A stretch of DNA of 64,000 nucleotides from CAIVVT01 sp963757265 (GTDB taxonomy: Bacteria; Acidobacteriota; Terriglobia; Bryobacterales; Bryobacteraceae), in NCBI GenBank assembly GCA_963757265.1, contig CAVWRA010000012.1, forward strand, positions 62,001 through 126,000. The letters are read 5' to 3'. Under the pieces are notes generated by a model, which had not been told where the DNA came from, ran no database searches, and saw only the letters and a list, made by a program, of their open reading frames with translations. Below, in pieces: positions 17,879 to 26,739 of the stretch. Numbering within the stretch: position 1 is the first letter of the stretch; every line of letters begins with the position of its first letter. Position numbers and translations under genes: made by a program.

Positions 17879-19273
17879 ATGTCGAGCTCAATCGTGAACT
17901 ACGACGGTAGCATCACAACCACTCCGCAACAGCTGGTCTATCCGGAAACCGTGGCCGACATCCAGGCTGTGCTGCGCGACCCCTCGCGCTATCCCAGTCC
18001 GGTCCGCGCGATGGGAAGCTACCACTCGCTGACCCCATGCGCATCTTCCGACGGCACCGTCCTGAGGATGTCGAAGATGAACCAGGTGATCGAGATCGAC
18101 AAGTCGAAGATGACGTTCACCGCGCAGGCCGGAATGCAGATTATTGAAGCGTCCCAAGCTTTGCGCGCGCAGGGCGTGCAGTTCATGCTCAACATCGAGA
18201 TTGGCAACATGACGCTCGGTTCGGCCGCGTGTTGCCATAGCAAGGACGCGCTCGACGGCATCGAATTCGGCCAGGTGAACTCCTACGTCACCGGGATCAA
18301 GTGGGTAACCCCTGCGGGCGACCTGGCGGAAGCCTCGGAAGACGCCAATCCCGAGTTGCTGCGCATGGTGCGCTCCAGCTATGGCCTGGCAGGCGTGGTT
18401 TACGAAGTGACATTTCGCATCAAGCCGATCGAAGCGTTGCACTTCACCTACGAACCGCGAAAGGTTGACGAACTGACGCAAGCCGACGTCAACAATTATC
18501 TCGACAACTCTGAAGGCCTGATCGGCTGGACGGTAGGCCGAACCACCATCTTCCAGCGGCGCCAGCGCATCGACCATCCGGGCATATTGGCTTCCCTGCT
18601 TGCGGCGGCCCGCCGCGGTCTTTGGAACAACACCGTGGCCCACGCGGCGCACTTCATCGACCAGTTCGCGGCGAACCAGCAGCTTCGCGATTCCCTCGAG
18701 TCGGGCGGTTTCGACGTCGAGCTGTTCCTCTACGGCACGCTGAAGGCGTTCGGCGGCATCACCTTGCTCGCGCCCGACAAGACCATCGACTATCACGAGA
18801 CGCCCCCGTCCTCGCGTTACGCGTTCACTTTCTGGGCATTCCCACGCGCGAAGTGGCTCGATACCCTGAAGGCCTATCTCGACTTCGCCGACCAGCACTT
18901 CAAGACGACGGGGTTCCGCTGCAACATGCCGTGCGGCGCCTATCATATCCGCCAGGACACGCATTCGATCCTGTCCTACTCCAATGACGGAGAGATTTTC
19001 TCGATCGATCCGATTCACGCTCCCACGGACGAGACGAAATGGCATTACTTCCTGCAACAGTTCAACGAATTCGCCTCTCAGCGCGGCGGCATTCCGCTGC
19101 TCAACCAGAGCCCGTTTGTTGAACGCAAGCACGTCGAAGCGGCTTTCGGAGACCGCTGGTTCCAGTTCTCGGATTGGGTCAAGAGCGCCGATCCGAACCG
19201 GCGGATGCTGAGTCCCTTCTTCGCCGATCTCCTATCGGCGCGCGCCCAGACAGCATCCGCGGGGGAGAGCTGA
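17879..19273 (+). CDS. FAD-linked oxidase, aldonolactone oxidase-like
   Basis: 464 residues. The N-terminal half fits an FAD-binding PCMH-type domain: VYPETVADIQAVLRD, PVRAMGSYHSLTPC, the middle segment IEIGNMTLGSAACCHS, and SSYGLAGVVYEVTF. The C-terminal half resembles D-arabinono-1,4-lactone oxidase-type proteins. It has no signal peptide. The ATG at 17879 follows GGAGG (17868-17872) by 6 nt. The substrate is unknown; oxidation of a sugar lactone or polyol with reduction of oxygen or a cytochrome would fit. It is convergent with the GMC oxidoreductase gene. Confidence 0.8.
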   Translation: MSSSIVNYDGSITTTPQQLVYPETVADIQAVLRDPSRYPSPVRAMGSYHSLTPCASSDGTVLRMSKMNQVIEIDKSKMTFTAQAGMQIIEASQALRAQGVQFMLNIEIGNMTLGSAACCHSKDALDGIEFGQVNSYVTGIKWVTPAGDLAEASEDANPELLRMVRSSYGLAGVVYEVTFRIKPIEALHFTYEPRKVDELTQADVNNYLDNSEGLIGWTVGRTTIFQRRQRIDHPGILASLLAAARRGLWNNTVAHAAHFIDQFAANQQLRDSLESGGFDVELFLYGTLKAFGGITLLAPDKTIDYHETPPSSRYAFTFWAFPRAKWLDTLKAYLDFADQHFKTTGFRCNMPCGAYHIRQDTHSILSYSNDGEIFSIDPIHAPTDETKWHYFLQQFNEFASQRGGIPLLNQSPFVERKHVEAAFGDRWFQFSDWVKSADPNRRMLSPFFADLLSARAQTASAGES

Positions 19274-19324
19274 AGGCCGTACAGCAGGCTGCGCAATATA
19301 GTCGCGGAAAAGGAAGGCGCCGGT

Positions 19325-21157
19325 TCAGGATGCCGCCAGGATCACGTCGGCGGCCTTCTCGCCGATCATGTAGATCGCGCTGACAATGAAGAATCCAGGG
19401 ATCCTGGGGAATACCGAAGCGTCCACGACACGCAATCCCTCGGTGCCGAGGACCTTGAAATCACTGCTCAGAACGGACCCGATCGGGCAGGTGCAGGAGG
19501 CGTGATGACCCCAGGCGTTATCGCGGACGAACTGCCGCAGGTCGGCATCCGACTGCACCGCGTCGCCGGGAAGCTCCTCCGCGGCGATCAGCTTCTGTTG
19601 TTTGAGCTTCGCGGTCATCGTGCGGACAAACTTGATGCCGTCCACCACCGCATCGAGGTCCGCGCCGGCGTGGTCGGTGCCTTCCTCGAAGTAATGAAAG
19701 TTGACGTCCGGCGGTTCGAGGGGATCGGGTGAGCGCAGCGTGATTTCTCCGCCCCGATTCACGGTGTGCGCTTTCAGAATGGCCCATGTGAGATAGTTCA
19801 GGTGCTCCGGGAAGAGCTTTGAATAACCCGGATAATACCCTCGGAATTGGCCCAACAGAGCGAAACAGAACAGGTCCGGAATCGGCTGGCTGGCGAGGGA
19901 GCGCTTGATTACGGCGAGCACAGCCCCGTTGGTCGCGTACACGCCATCGCGCCGGCTGGCCCACTGCTGGTACTGCGGATCGGCCTTCGCAAACCTGGCC
20001 CCCGCGAGCACCTCCCAATGGTCGAAGTTCATGCGGTTTACGACACCCACTTCGTAGCGATCCTGCAGGTTCCGCCCGACTGGTAGATCGAGGCGGACAT
20101 CGATCCCCTTGCTGCGCAAGTGGTCCGCGGGTCCTAACCCAGAGAGCATCAGCAACTGCGGCGTGTTGAACGCGCCGCCGGCGAGGATCACCTCGCGCGA
20201 GGCCATGACCTGCCGCGGCTCGCCGGGCTGGTTTCCGGCCGGTGAAAAGGCGCGATAGAGGCGCGCGCCCTTGCGATATTCGACACCGATGGCACGCCGT
20301 CCGTTTGTGTCAAACAGGACCCGCGTGGCCAGTGCGTCCATCTCGATCTTCAGGTTGTATTTCTGTTGGGCCGCGAGGACGCGCTCGCGCGTGCCAGTGC
20401 GCTGGTGGTTGCGCGTCGTGAGCGGGGCGTAGCGCAGACCGACGGCGTTGGCCTGAACCAGCCGCCAGTCGTTGGGATCGAGCTGGCCTTCGAGCAGCCA
20501 GTCGGCTTGTTGCAAGGGCTCGCCGATCCGGTCGAACGCATCTCTCGCCGACTCGAGAATGGCGTCCACCAGACTGCGATCGCCCAGAGCGGACTCAGGA
20601 ATCGCCTTCTCGGTTTGAAGCCAGCCGTTCCAGCCGTGCCGGGTGCGGTTGAATCCAATCCGGCTCAAGAGGCGATCGAGGGGCCGATGTTGACAGTTCT
20701 CCAGGCGCTCGAAATACGTCCGCATGTTGTCCGGGCTCCAGGAACGGTCGCCCGTCAGGGAGGCGATGTGATCCCAATCGGCATTGTGCGGGTACACCAG
20801 GATCATGGCGTTGTGGGCCGTGCAGCCGCCCAGCGTCCCGGCCCGAGGATAGAGCACGCCGTCGCGCTCAGGGACAAATTTGTCGTCGCGCTGCTGCTGC
20901 GCCAGGTTGGTGTAGTGGCGCACGAAGAAGTCCCATTTCAGCGCCACGTTCTCAGTCGAGATGGCGTGGAAACAGGGCACCTGGTAGTCGTCGGGCAAGC
21001 GGTTGGCGGCATCGACCGCGTCGCCACCGGAGAGTTGCCCGGGGTCGCCGCCGGCCTCCAGCAACAGCACTTTCCGGCCGGCTTCCGCCAGCCGCGCGGC
21101 TACGGTCCCTCCACCCGCGCCGGAGCCCACTACGACGTATTCGAAATCGGCTTGCAT
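19325..21157 (-). CDS. GMC family oxidoreductase
   Basis: 610 residues. The N-terminal FAD site is YVVVGSGAGGGTVAARLAEA, followed by the GMC signature region YPRAGTLGGCTAHNAMI, the second signature FNTPQLLMLSGLGP, and the C-terminal catalytic region WGHHASCTCPIG with VVDASVFP. It oxidises an alcohol; the substrate is not inferable. It has no signal peptide. It starts 24 bp after the stop of the di-heme cytochrome gene on the same strand, which suggests the cytochrome is its electron acceptor. Confidence 0.9.
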   Translation of the reverse strand: MQADFEYVVVGSGAGGGTVAARLAEAGRKVLLLEAGGDPGQLSGGDAVDAANRLPDDYQVPCFHAISTENVALKWDFFVRHYTNLAQQQRDDKFVPERDGVLYPRAGTLGGCTAHNAMILVYPHNADWDHIASLTGDRSWSPDNMRTYFERLENCQHRPLDRLLSRIGFNRTRHGWNGWLQTEKAIPESALGDRSLVDAILESARDAFDRIGEPLQQADWLLEGQLDPNDWRLVQANAVGLRYAPLTTRNHQRTGTRERVLAAQQKYNLKIEMDALATRVLFDTNGRRAIGVEYRKGARLYRAFSPAGNQPGEPRQVMASREVILAGGAFNTPQLLMLSGLGPADHLRSKGIDVRLDLPVGRNLQDRYEVGVVNRMNFDHWEVLAGARFAKADPQYQQWASRRDGVYATNGAVLAVIKRSLASQPIPDLFCFALLGQFRGYYPGYSKLFPEHLNYLTWAILKAHTVNRGGEITLRSPDPLEPPDVNFHYFEEGTDHAGADLDAVVDGIKFVRTMTAKLKQQKLIAAEELPGDAVQSDADLRQFVRDNAWGHHASCTCPIGSVLSSDFKVLGTEGLRVVDASVFPRIPGFFIVSAIYMIGEKAADVILAAS

Positions 21158-21181
21158 ATCTCGAGTCTGCCGGGACGTGGG

Positions 21182-23686
21182 TCAGAACGTCTTCAGATAC
21201 TCGATCAGCGCCAGCTTGTCGGCATCGCTCAACCCGGGTTCTCCGCTGGCGTAGCTGGTGCCGAAGTAGTGGCCGCGGTTCACGATGAGGTCCGGGCACT
21301 TGCTGAGCGCGAGCATCTTATTAACCAGATCGTGCTTCGGATCGGTGAAAACTTTCGCGGCTTGCTCGTCACTGGCATTGGCCGGCAGAGCTTTCAGATC
21401 GTGCTTGATGGTCAGGAGCAGATCGAGCACGTCGGCGTCATGCTTCAATTTCTTCTCCCCCATTTTCTCCTCGCCGAGAAGGTCCAAATTAGCCAGCAGG
21501 TTCACCGGTGTGCCCTGCGGGATCGGTCCGATCTCGACTCCACCGTTGCTGCCGAGGAATGGGATGAGCCTCTCGAGCGTGTTCAAAAGGCCCCTCAGGC
21601 TGTCGGGAACGTAGCCGCGTGGAACTCGCAGGTAGCTTCTGGCGGTGGTGCGGGCGATCTCGCTCGGCAGCGGCAGCCCGTTTTGAGCGAGCGGCATCAG
21701 ATTGCCGATCACGGGATCATGGACGCGCTTTTCCGGCCATAGCATCTGGGTGATGGAGTCCTGGAAAGCCTTCATTCGCGCCTCCACCGATGGCTGCTCT
21801 TCGAACTTGCCGACGCTGTTATTTAGCAGGAACGGCGCCGTTGACCATAGGCTGACCAGCGAAGGCGGGCGCGTGTAGCCCCGCCCGCCCGCGGGCATCG
21901 TAAACTGTTTCGCCTCGCCCGTCACGGGATGGTAATAGGTAATCGTCCCGACCGAAGGCAGCTGTTTGTATGTCTCGGACGAAAAGTTATCCCAGATGTT
22001 ATCGCGGATGGCGTTGGTCGCCAGCGGGCTGCAGGCATTGGTCCCGAGCAGGGTCACTGGGACTCGAAACTCGGTGGACAGGAAATTGTCGTCCAGGAAA
22101 TCCTTGCGGAGCACAAGGGCGCGCATCTTGGATTTGAATTCGTCGGTCTTGGTCCATTCCCAGTAGCGGTCCCAGCACGTCATGTAATTTGGGCCGGAGC
22201 AGGAACCTGGATCGCGGTCCGCCGGGATCTCGGGCAGCTTGCTGGAATGACAGCGCGCGCAGCGGTCGGCGAAGACTTCGCGTCCGCGCTGGAGCTTCGA
22301 ATCATCCGCCAGATAGGACCTGGAGTTCGGCGCATCCTTCAGCTTGTGCGCATCGGTGCTTTTCAGGAAGAACAACGCCATGTTCACAGTCTGCTGTTCG
22401 GTCGCCAGCCAGTAGGTGGAGTTCTTCCGCGCCACGGCGATCTCGATCGGGCTCGTGCGTTTGCCGCCGATCAACGGATTGAAGTGCAGCGTCCACTCCT
22501 CGCTGAACAGGCCGATGTTGATGTAGACCCGGTTCAGAGCGCCCAAGCCGCCGACAGAGTCGGAGCCATCCTTGAGCACTCGCGGGGACCACACCGTATC
22601 CGGCGCTTTGAAAAACTGGGTCAGCCATCCGAGTTGGGGGTTGTCCGGCTTGACGAATTCGTTGAATTGCTTGTTATTCAAATCTCCGCCGGCGAGCGTC
22701 TCCTTGCCGGCCAGCAGGGCGCGTTCCAGGCGCGGCCGCAGCAGGTAAATGGCGTTCATCGCGCGGGGATTGTCGATGTTGTCGGTCGAGACCAGAGAAG
22801 TATCGAGCGTGCCGGGCTTCGAGGCGTGAAACAACTGGAAGGCGAAACTGCTTTGATCGCCGCTCCAGTCGAAAATGCGATCAATCCAGAAGTACTGCGC
22901 GCCGACGTTTGAGCTGAGGTTCTCCCATTTGGGATTCTCGGAGTCGGCGGGCGGCTTCACCGGGTTCGGCCCAATGTGACAAAAACCGCACGACATGCCC
23001 ACGCGATATGGCTTGACAAGGTCCTTCGACTCATAATAGTTCGGGTCCTTGTAGTAACGTTCGGGATCCCACTTGCTCGCCGCCTTTTCGTCGAAGTCGG
23101 GATTGGGAAACAGCCGCAGCCCGACGATGCCCGTACCCCAACCGTAGTACGAGCCAACCGGCACGTTCTTGCCTCGCGCACCGATGCGCACGCCGGGGTA
23201 CTTCTGCTCGTCCTCGAAGGGATCGGCCGGACAGCCTGGGCCGGTCACGCGCCGGTCGAGCCACAGGCCAAAACGCTTCGGATCGGGGCCGGTGGCCTTT
23301 TCAAAACACGGCTCGTTGATCAGGCCCAGGTACGTCCAGCGGTTATCCCGGCTCGCCTTCAGACCGGGGTACGAAGAGAGGGTCTTTAGGAAATCGAGCG
23401 TGCCGACGCTGTTCACTGAGATCTTGTCCCAGAAGCGATCGTTGCCGCCGGTCCATACGATCCACGTGTTGCGGCCCATGATCTCGCCGGGGGTCAGGGC
23501 GATGCCGCCGTCCATGTCGTGGAAATAGTCCTCGCCGGCCGCCGGGAAGGAACTGGCTTGCCGGTCTGCCCGCAGGGCCTCATCCTGAACGTGTCCCGGC
23601 TGTGGCGTTTCGGGGCCACAACTGGCTAGAGCGAAGAGACAGAGCGCCGCAAATGCGACGGCGGCGCAGCGGCCGATCCGATTCAT
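21182..23686 (-). CDS. Di-heme c-type cytochrome lipoprotein, RoxA/peroxidase-like
   Basis: 834 residues. A lipobox (LFALASC, Cys about residue 23) follows a signal sequence, so the protein is probably anchored on the periplasmic side. Two heme-binding motifs, CGFCH (about residue 233) and CARCH (about 475), are far apart. This arrangement and the large size recall the RoxA/di-heme peroxidase superfamily. Its C-terminal segment LSDADKLALIEYLKTF is typical of cytochrome c domains. The ATG at 23686 is preceded by AGGAGG. It is the first gene of a pair with the GMC oxidoreductase. Confidence 0.85.
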   Translation of the reverse strand: MNRIGRCAAVAFAALCLFALASCGPETPQPGHVQDEALRADRQASSFPAAGEDYFHDMDGGIALTPGEIMGRNTWIVWTGGNDRFWDKISVNSVGTLDFLKTLSSYPGLKASRDNRWTYLGLINEPCFEKATGPDPKRFGLWLDRRVTGPGCPADPFEDEQKYPGVRIGARGKNVPVGSYYGWGTGIVGLRLFPNPDFDEKAASKWDPERYYKDPNYYESKDLVKPYRVGMSCGFCHIGPNPVKPPADSENPKWENLSSNVGAQYFWIDRIFDWSGDQSSFAFQLFHASKPGTLDTSLVSTDNIDNPRAMNAIYLLRPRLERALLAGKETLAGGDLNNKQFNEFVKPDNPQLGWLTQFFKAPDTVWSPRVLKDGSDSVGGLGALNRVYINIGLFSEEWTLHFNPLIGGKRTSPIEIAVARKNSTYWLATEQQTVNMALFFLKSTDAHKLKDAPNSRSYLADDSKLQRGREVFADRCARCHSSKLPEIPADRDPGSCSGPNYMTCWDRYWEWTKTDEFKSKMRALVLRKDFLDDNFLSTEFRVPVTLLGTNACSPLATNAIRDNIWDNFSSETYKQLPSVGTITYYHPVTGEAKQFTMPAGGRGYTRPPSLVSLWSTAPFLLNNSVGKFEEQPSVEARMKAFQDSITQMLWPEKRVHDPVIGNLMPLAQNGLPLPSEIARTTARSYLRVPRGYVPDSLRGLLNTLERLIPFLGSNGGVEIGPIPQGTPVNLLANLDLLGEEKMGEKKLKHDADVLDLLLTIKHDLKALPANASDEQAAKVFTDPKHDLVNKMLALSKCPDLIVNRGHYFGTSYASGEPGLSDADKLALIEYLKTF

Positions 23687-23956
23687 GGTTGGTCCTCCTA
23701 AGGCGCTTGCATCACCCGCCTCGAGTGGAGCGTGGGAAGAATAATAACACAGAAACTCGCGCATGGATCCCCTCAAAGCCATGTGTTCGCCGTTAACCTC
23801 ACAAATTTGTATTGTATCCTCCGCAATCTCGGCTATTATCAGTTGAGCTGCGGGTTCGAACCCCGGGCCTAATCGCACTTCTGCTGTGCACTGCCACAGA
23901 AGGTTGGGGGTTGCTCCGCAGCCGGCATGCCGTGAGTTTACCCAGGAGGGGATGCA

Positions 23957-25531
23957 ATGGCCGACCATAACGATCCAAACGCCGTAAACTCAATTTTTTC
24001 CGACATCGACCATAGCCCGGCAGACTTATACGACCTGTTCGGGTATCCCAGCCCGGACAAGGCTGGCGGCGAAAAGGTCGTAATCGCACTGACATTCGCC
24101 GCTGTTCCGGAAGCCAACGTCCTGGACAGTGACCTGCTCTACCGGATAAAGATCGCAGCCCATCCCCGGGCGTTGTGGCCGTCACACAACGAATTCACGC
24201 TGGAAACGCTGGGCCAATACTTCGATGCGGTGAAGACCAAATACCTCGGCGAGTTGAAAACGTCGGAAATTCGTGTCACCATCGATCCGACTCAAAAAGC
24301 GACCGTGCGGTTCATCAATTTTCCCGGCGGCTCTTTCTCCGCCGTGGCGGACGTGGGCCAGATCGTGGCCATCCAAACGCCCGACGGCCACTCCATCCAG
24401 GGGTTCGTCGGCGGCCGCGACGATGCCTTTTTCAATGACCTGACGGGGTTCTTCCGCTCCATCAATTACGCACCGCAGTTCTATCACGTCCCGCACACGA
24501 TGACCGAGGCGCGTGAACTGCCCATTCCGAAAACTCTGCTCGAGCTGGAGGGCAACGACCTGTTCAATTACGATCCCAACAATCCCCAGTTGGGATACGG
24601 CGTGAAGAAGGATCTGCCGCCGGGCCCGTGGACCTGGAAGGGCGACAAGTTCAAGCAGGACGCCGACGGCAATTTCCGCTTCGTGTACACCGGGCAGGAT
24701 CTGCAGGCCGGCAAAAATGTCAACGCCATCATTCTGGAGATCCCGATGGCGTTCATCACACAGTCGCCGGAGGCTGACAGAGTGGTGAATACCTGGGGCG
24801 AAAGTTGGGTCAGGAAGGCGGCGCACAAGGTCGAGTCGATCCCCGATCATCCGGTGTGGTTTGAGCATCCGCTGGCTTTGCTGGAAGCATTTCGGCTGGA
24901 CGAAGAGTTGCAGAAGTACAAGCTGGTGGATACCGACGGTCAGCCATTCGCCGACGCGGCGTTGAGCGAGCGCGAGGACAACCGGCAGCTCGGCGCCAAC
25001 AACTTCTGGCTCGGGCCGCATTTCATCAAGCGCTTGGCGCATCTAGGCTGGGGTTTCGGGCCATCCATCAGCGCGCTGGGCCTGAAGTCTTCCTTCGACC
25101 ACGGAAACTCACCCGTGTCGGTGTACCGAACGTACTCGTCGGTTGTGGAAGCATTTCCGAAAGTCAGGAAGACGCTGTTCCAGCCACTCCGCATGCCTGA
25201 CGATTCATGGAACCCGGAGGGTCTCGACATTCCGCTGCGCCGTCCGTTCGAAATCTTCATTCCAAATGTCTGTGCCATCGACATGGACACCACCGGGACA
25301 TGGCCTTTCGGACGCCGCCTGGAGGACCAGGTGGCCACCCGGTTTCTGGCCATGTTTCTGGACATGGACGCGGAGTTCAATGGCAGAAAGTACCACGTCG
25401 ATCTGCTGAACGACCAGTCTCTATGGGATCACGCGCCGATCGTACCCAAGACCCCGCCCAACCCGCTAAAGAACGACGTCGAATTCCTCGACCACTTCCC
25501 TTATCTCGCGGAACCACATCAGCAACAATGA
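23957..25531 (+). CDS. DUF4331 family protein
   Basis: 524 residues. The start DIDHSPADLYDLFGYPSPD followed by VVIALTF and SDLLYRIKI matches the DUF4331 pattern (substrate unknown). There is no signal peptide, whereas many DUF4331 proteins are exported. The C-terminal half contains WLGPHFIKRLAHLGWG and RRPFEIFIPNV, which I cannot assign. GGAGGGG lies about 6 nt before the ATG. Its stop overlaps the ATG of the TPR gene (ATGA), so the two products are probably made together and may interact. Confidence 0.75.
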   Translation: MADHNDPNAVNSIFSDIDHSPADLYDLFGYPSPDKAGGEKVVIALTFAAVPEANVLDSDLLYRIKIAAHPRALWPSHNEFTLETLGQYFDAVKTKYLGELKTSEIRVTIDPTQKATVRFINFPGGSFSAVADVGQIVAIQTPDGHSIQGFVGGRDDAFFNDLTGFFRSINYAPQFYHVPHTMTEARELPIPKTLLELEGNDLFNYDPNNPQLGYGVKKDLPPGPWTWKGDKFKQDADGNFRFVYTGQDLQAGKNVNAIILEIPMAFITQSPEADRVVNTWGESWVRKAAHKVESIPDHPVWFEHPLALLEAFRLDEELQKYKLVDTDGQPFADAALSEREDNRQLGANNFWLGPHFIKRLAHLGWGFGPSISALGLKSSFDHGNSPVSVYRTYSSVVEAFPKVRKTLFQPLRMPDDSWNPEGLDIPLRRPFEIFIPNVCAIDMDTTGTWPFGRRLEDQVATRFLAMFLDMDAEFNGRKYHVDLLNDQSLWDHAPIVPKTPPNPLKNDVEFLDHFPYLAEPHQQQ

Positions 25532-26706
25532 GCCAGGCGACGGATTACGCGGTCGAACTGGAGCGCACTGGGAAAGATATTGCCGGCCTGCGCGCCCGCC
25601 TGGCAGAATTCCCGGCCGACCCGGAGAGAGTGACGCGACTGGCATATCGGCACTATCATCGCGCCACGCTCACGGCGAACTTCTCCGACTTCGAAGCCGC
25701 CGCAGCGGCCATTGGTGACGGGATTCGGCAATTCGGTCCGCAAGAAGATCTCTGTCTCCTCAAGGCGACGCTAGATTTCCGCTTTCATCGCCTGGCCGCG
25801 GTAAGACGCGATCTGGAAATGGCCCCGGCACTTCTCAGTCGTCCGGAAGGCCGGTCCATGCTGGCGGATCTCGATTTTCAGCTGGGCCGATACGAGGCAG
25901 CGAGAACGGCGTTGGAGAATCTCGTCGAGGAGAATCGCACCTGGGACAACCTGGCTCGCCTGGCTTACTACAAAAGCAAGATGGGCGACATCGACGGAGC
26001 TGACCAGTTGTACGTCGAGGCCGAAGACGAACTGACGGCGAAGGAGATGCGCTCGTACGCCTGGGTGGAACTGCAGCGCGGAGTACTGCAGTTGACACGC
26101 GGGCACCATGAAGCCGCGCTGACCCATTACCAGCGAGCCGCCAGCGCCTACACCGGACACTGGCACACTGACGAGCACATCGCCGAAGTGCTCGCGGCGC
26201 AGGGCCGTTTCGACGAAGCGATCGCGCTTTACGAGGGCGTGATCGAGCGCGCGCCGAGACCCGAACTGCTGCAGACGCTCGGCGAACTTTATGCATTCAT
26301 CGGCCGCCCCGATGACGCTGCGCCGTGGTTTGACCGGGCCCTCGCCGGATACCTCGAATCGGCCGGGCGCGGCGACGTGCCCTACTTTCACCACCTCACG
26401 GACTTCTACACCGACGTGCGCGAAGACCCCGGTGAGGCGCTGAAATGGGCGCGCATGGACGTGGAACTGCGGCCGAACTTCGCCACGCAGGCGGCGCTGG
26501 CCTTGGCGCTGTACAAAGACGGTCAGTTCGAGGCTGCCCAGGTCGCTATCGACCACGCTTTGTCATCGGGTGTCTGCGATGCCGGGTTGTTTTCCCAGGC
26601 GGCCGCGATCGAGCGTGCGACCGGTCGTGATGGCGCCAGCACCCGCCACCGGCACATGGCGCAGCAGATCAATCCGCGCCATCAGAACTTTCACGTCCAC
26701 CGCTGA
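25528..26706 (+). CDS. Tetratricopeptide-repeat protein
   Basis: 392 residues, nearly all helical repeats. TPR-like units include YHRATLTANFSDFEAAAAAI, RGVLQLTRGHHEAALTHYQR, IAEVLAAQGRFDEAIALYEG and ALALYKDGQFEAAQVAIDHA. No signal peptide or catalytic motif. It starts at the ATGA overlap with the DUF4331 gene. TPR partners are often found beside DUF4331 genes, so a scaffold or assembly role for the neighbour is the simplest guess. Confidence 0.8.
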   Translation: MSQATDYAVELERTGKDIAGLRARLAEFPADPERVTRLAYRHYHRATLTANFSDFEAAAAAIGDGIRQFGPQEDLCLLKATLDFRFHRLAAVRRDLEMAPALLSRPEGRSMLADLDFQLGRYEAARTALENLVEENRTWDNLARLAYYKSKMGDIDGADQLYVEAEDELTAKEMRSYAWVELQRGVLQLTRGHHEAALTHYQRAASAYTGHWHTDEHIAEVLAAQGRFDEAIALYEGVIERAPRPELLQTLGELYAFIGRPDDAAPWFDRALAGYLESAGRGDVPYFHHLTDFYTDVREDPGEALKWARMDVELRPNFATQAALALALYKDGQFEAAQVAIDHALSSGVCDAGLFSQAAAIERATGRDGASTRHRHMAQQINPRHQNFHVHR

Positions 26707-26739
26707 GCGTGGCCGGGCGCCCTCGTCCCTTGCGTCCCG

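Noticed and set aside
23828..23874. tRNA-like stretch (GGCTATTATCAGTTGAGC followed by a GGGTTCGAACCCC arm) upstream of the DUF4331 gene
   Set aside because: The T-arm-like hairpin has only four of five pairs and there is no acceptor stem, anticodon arm or CCA; it may be chance or a very old fragment.
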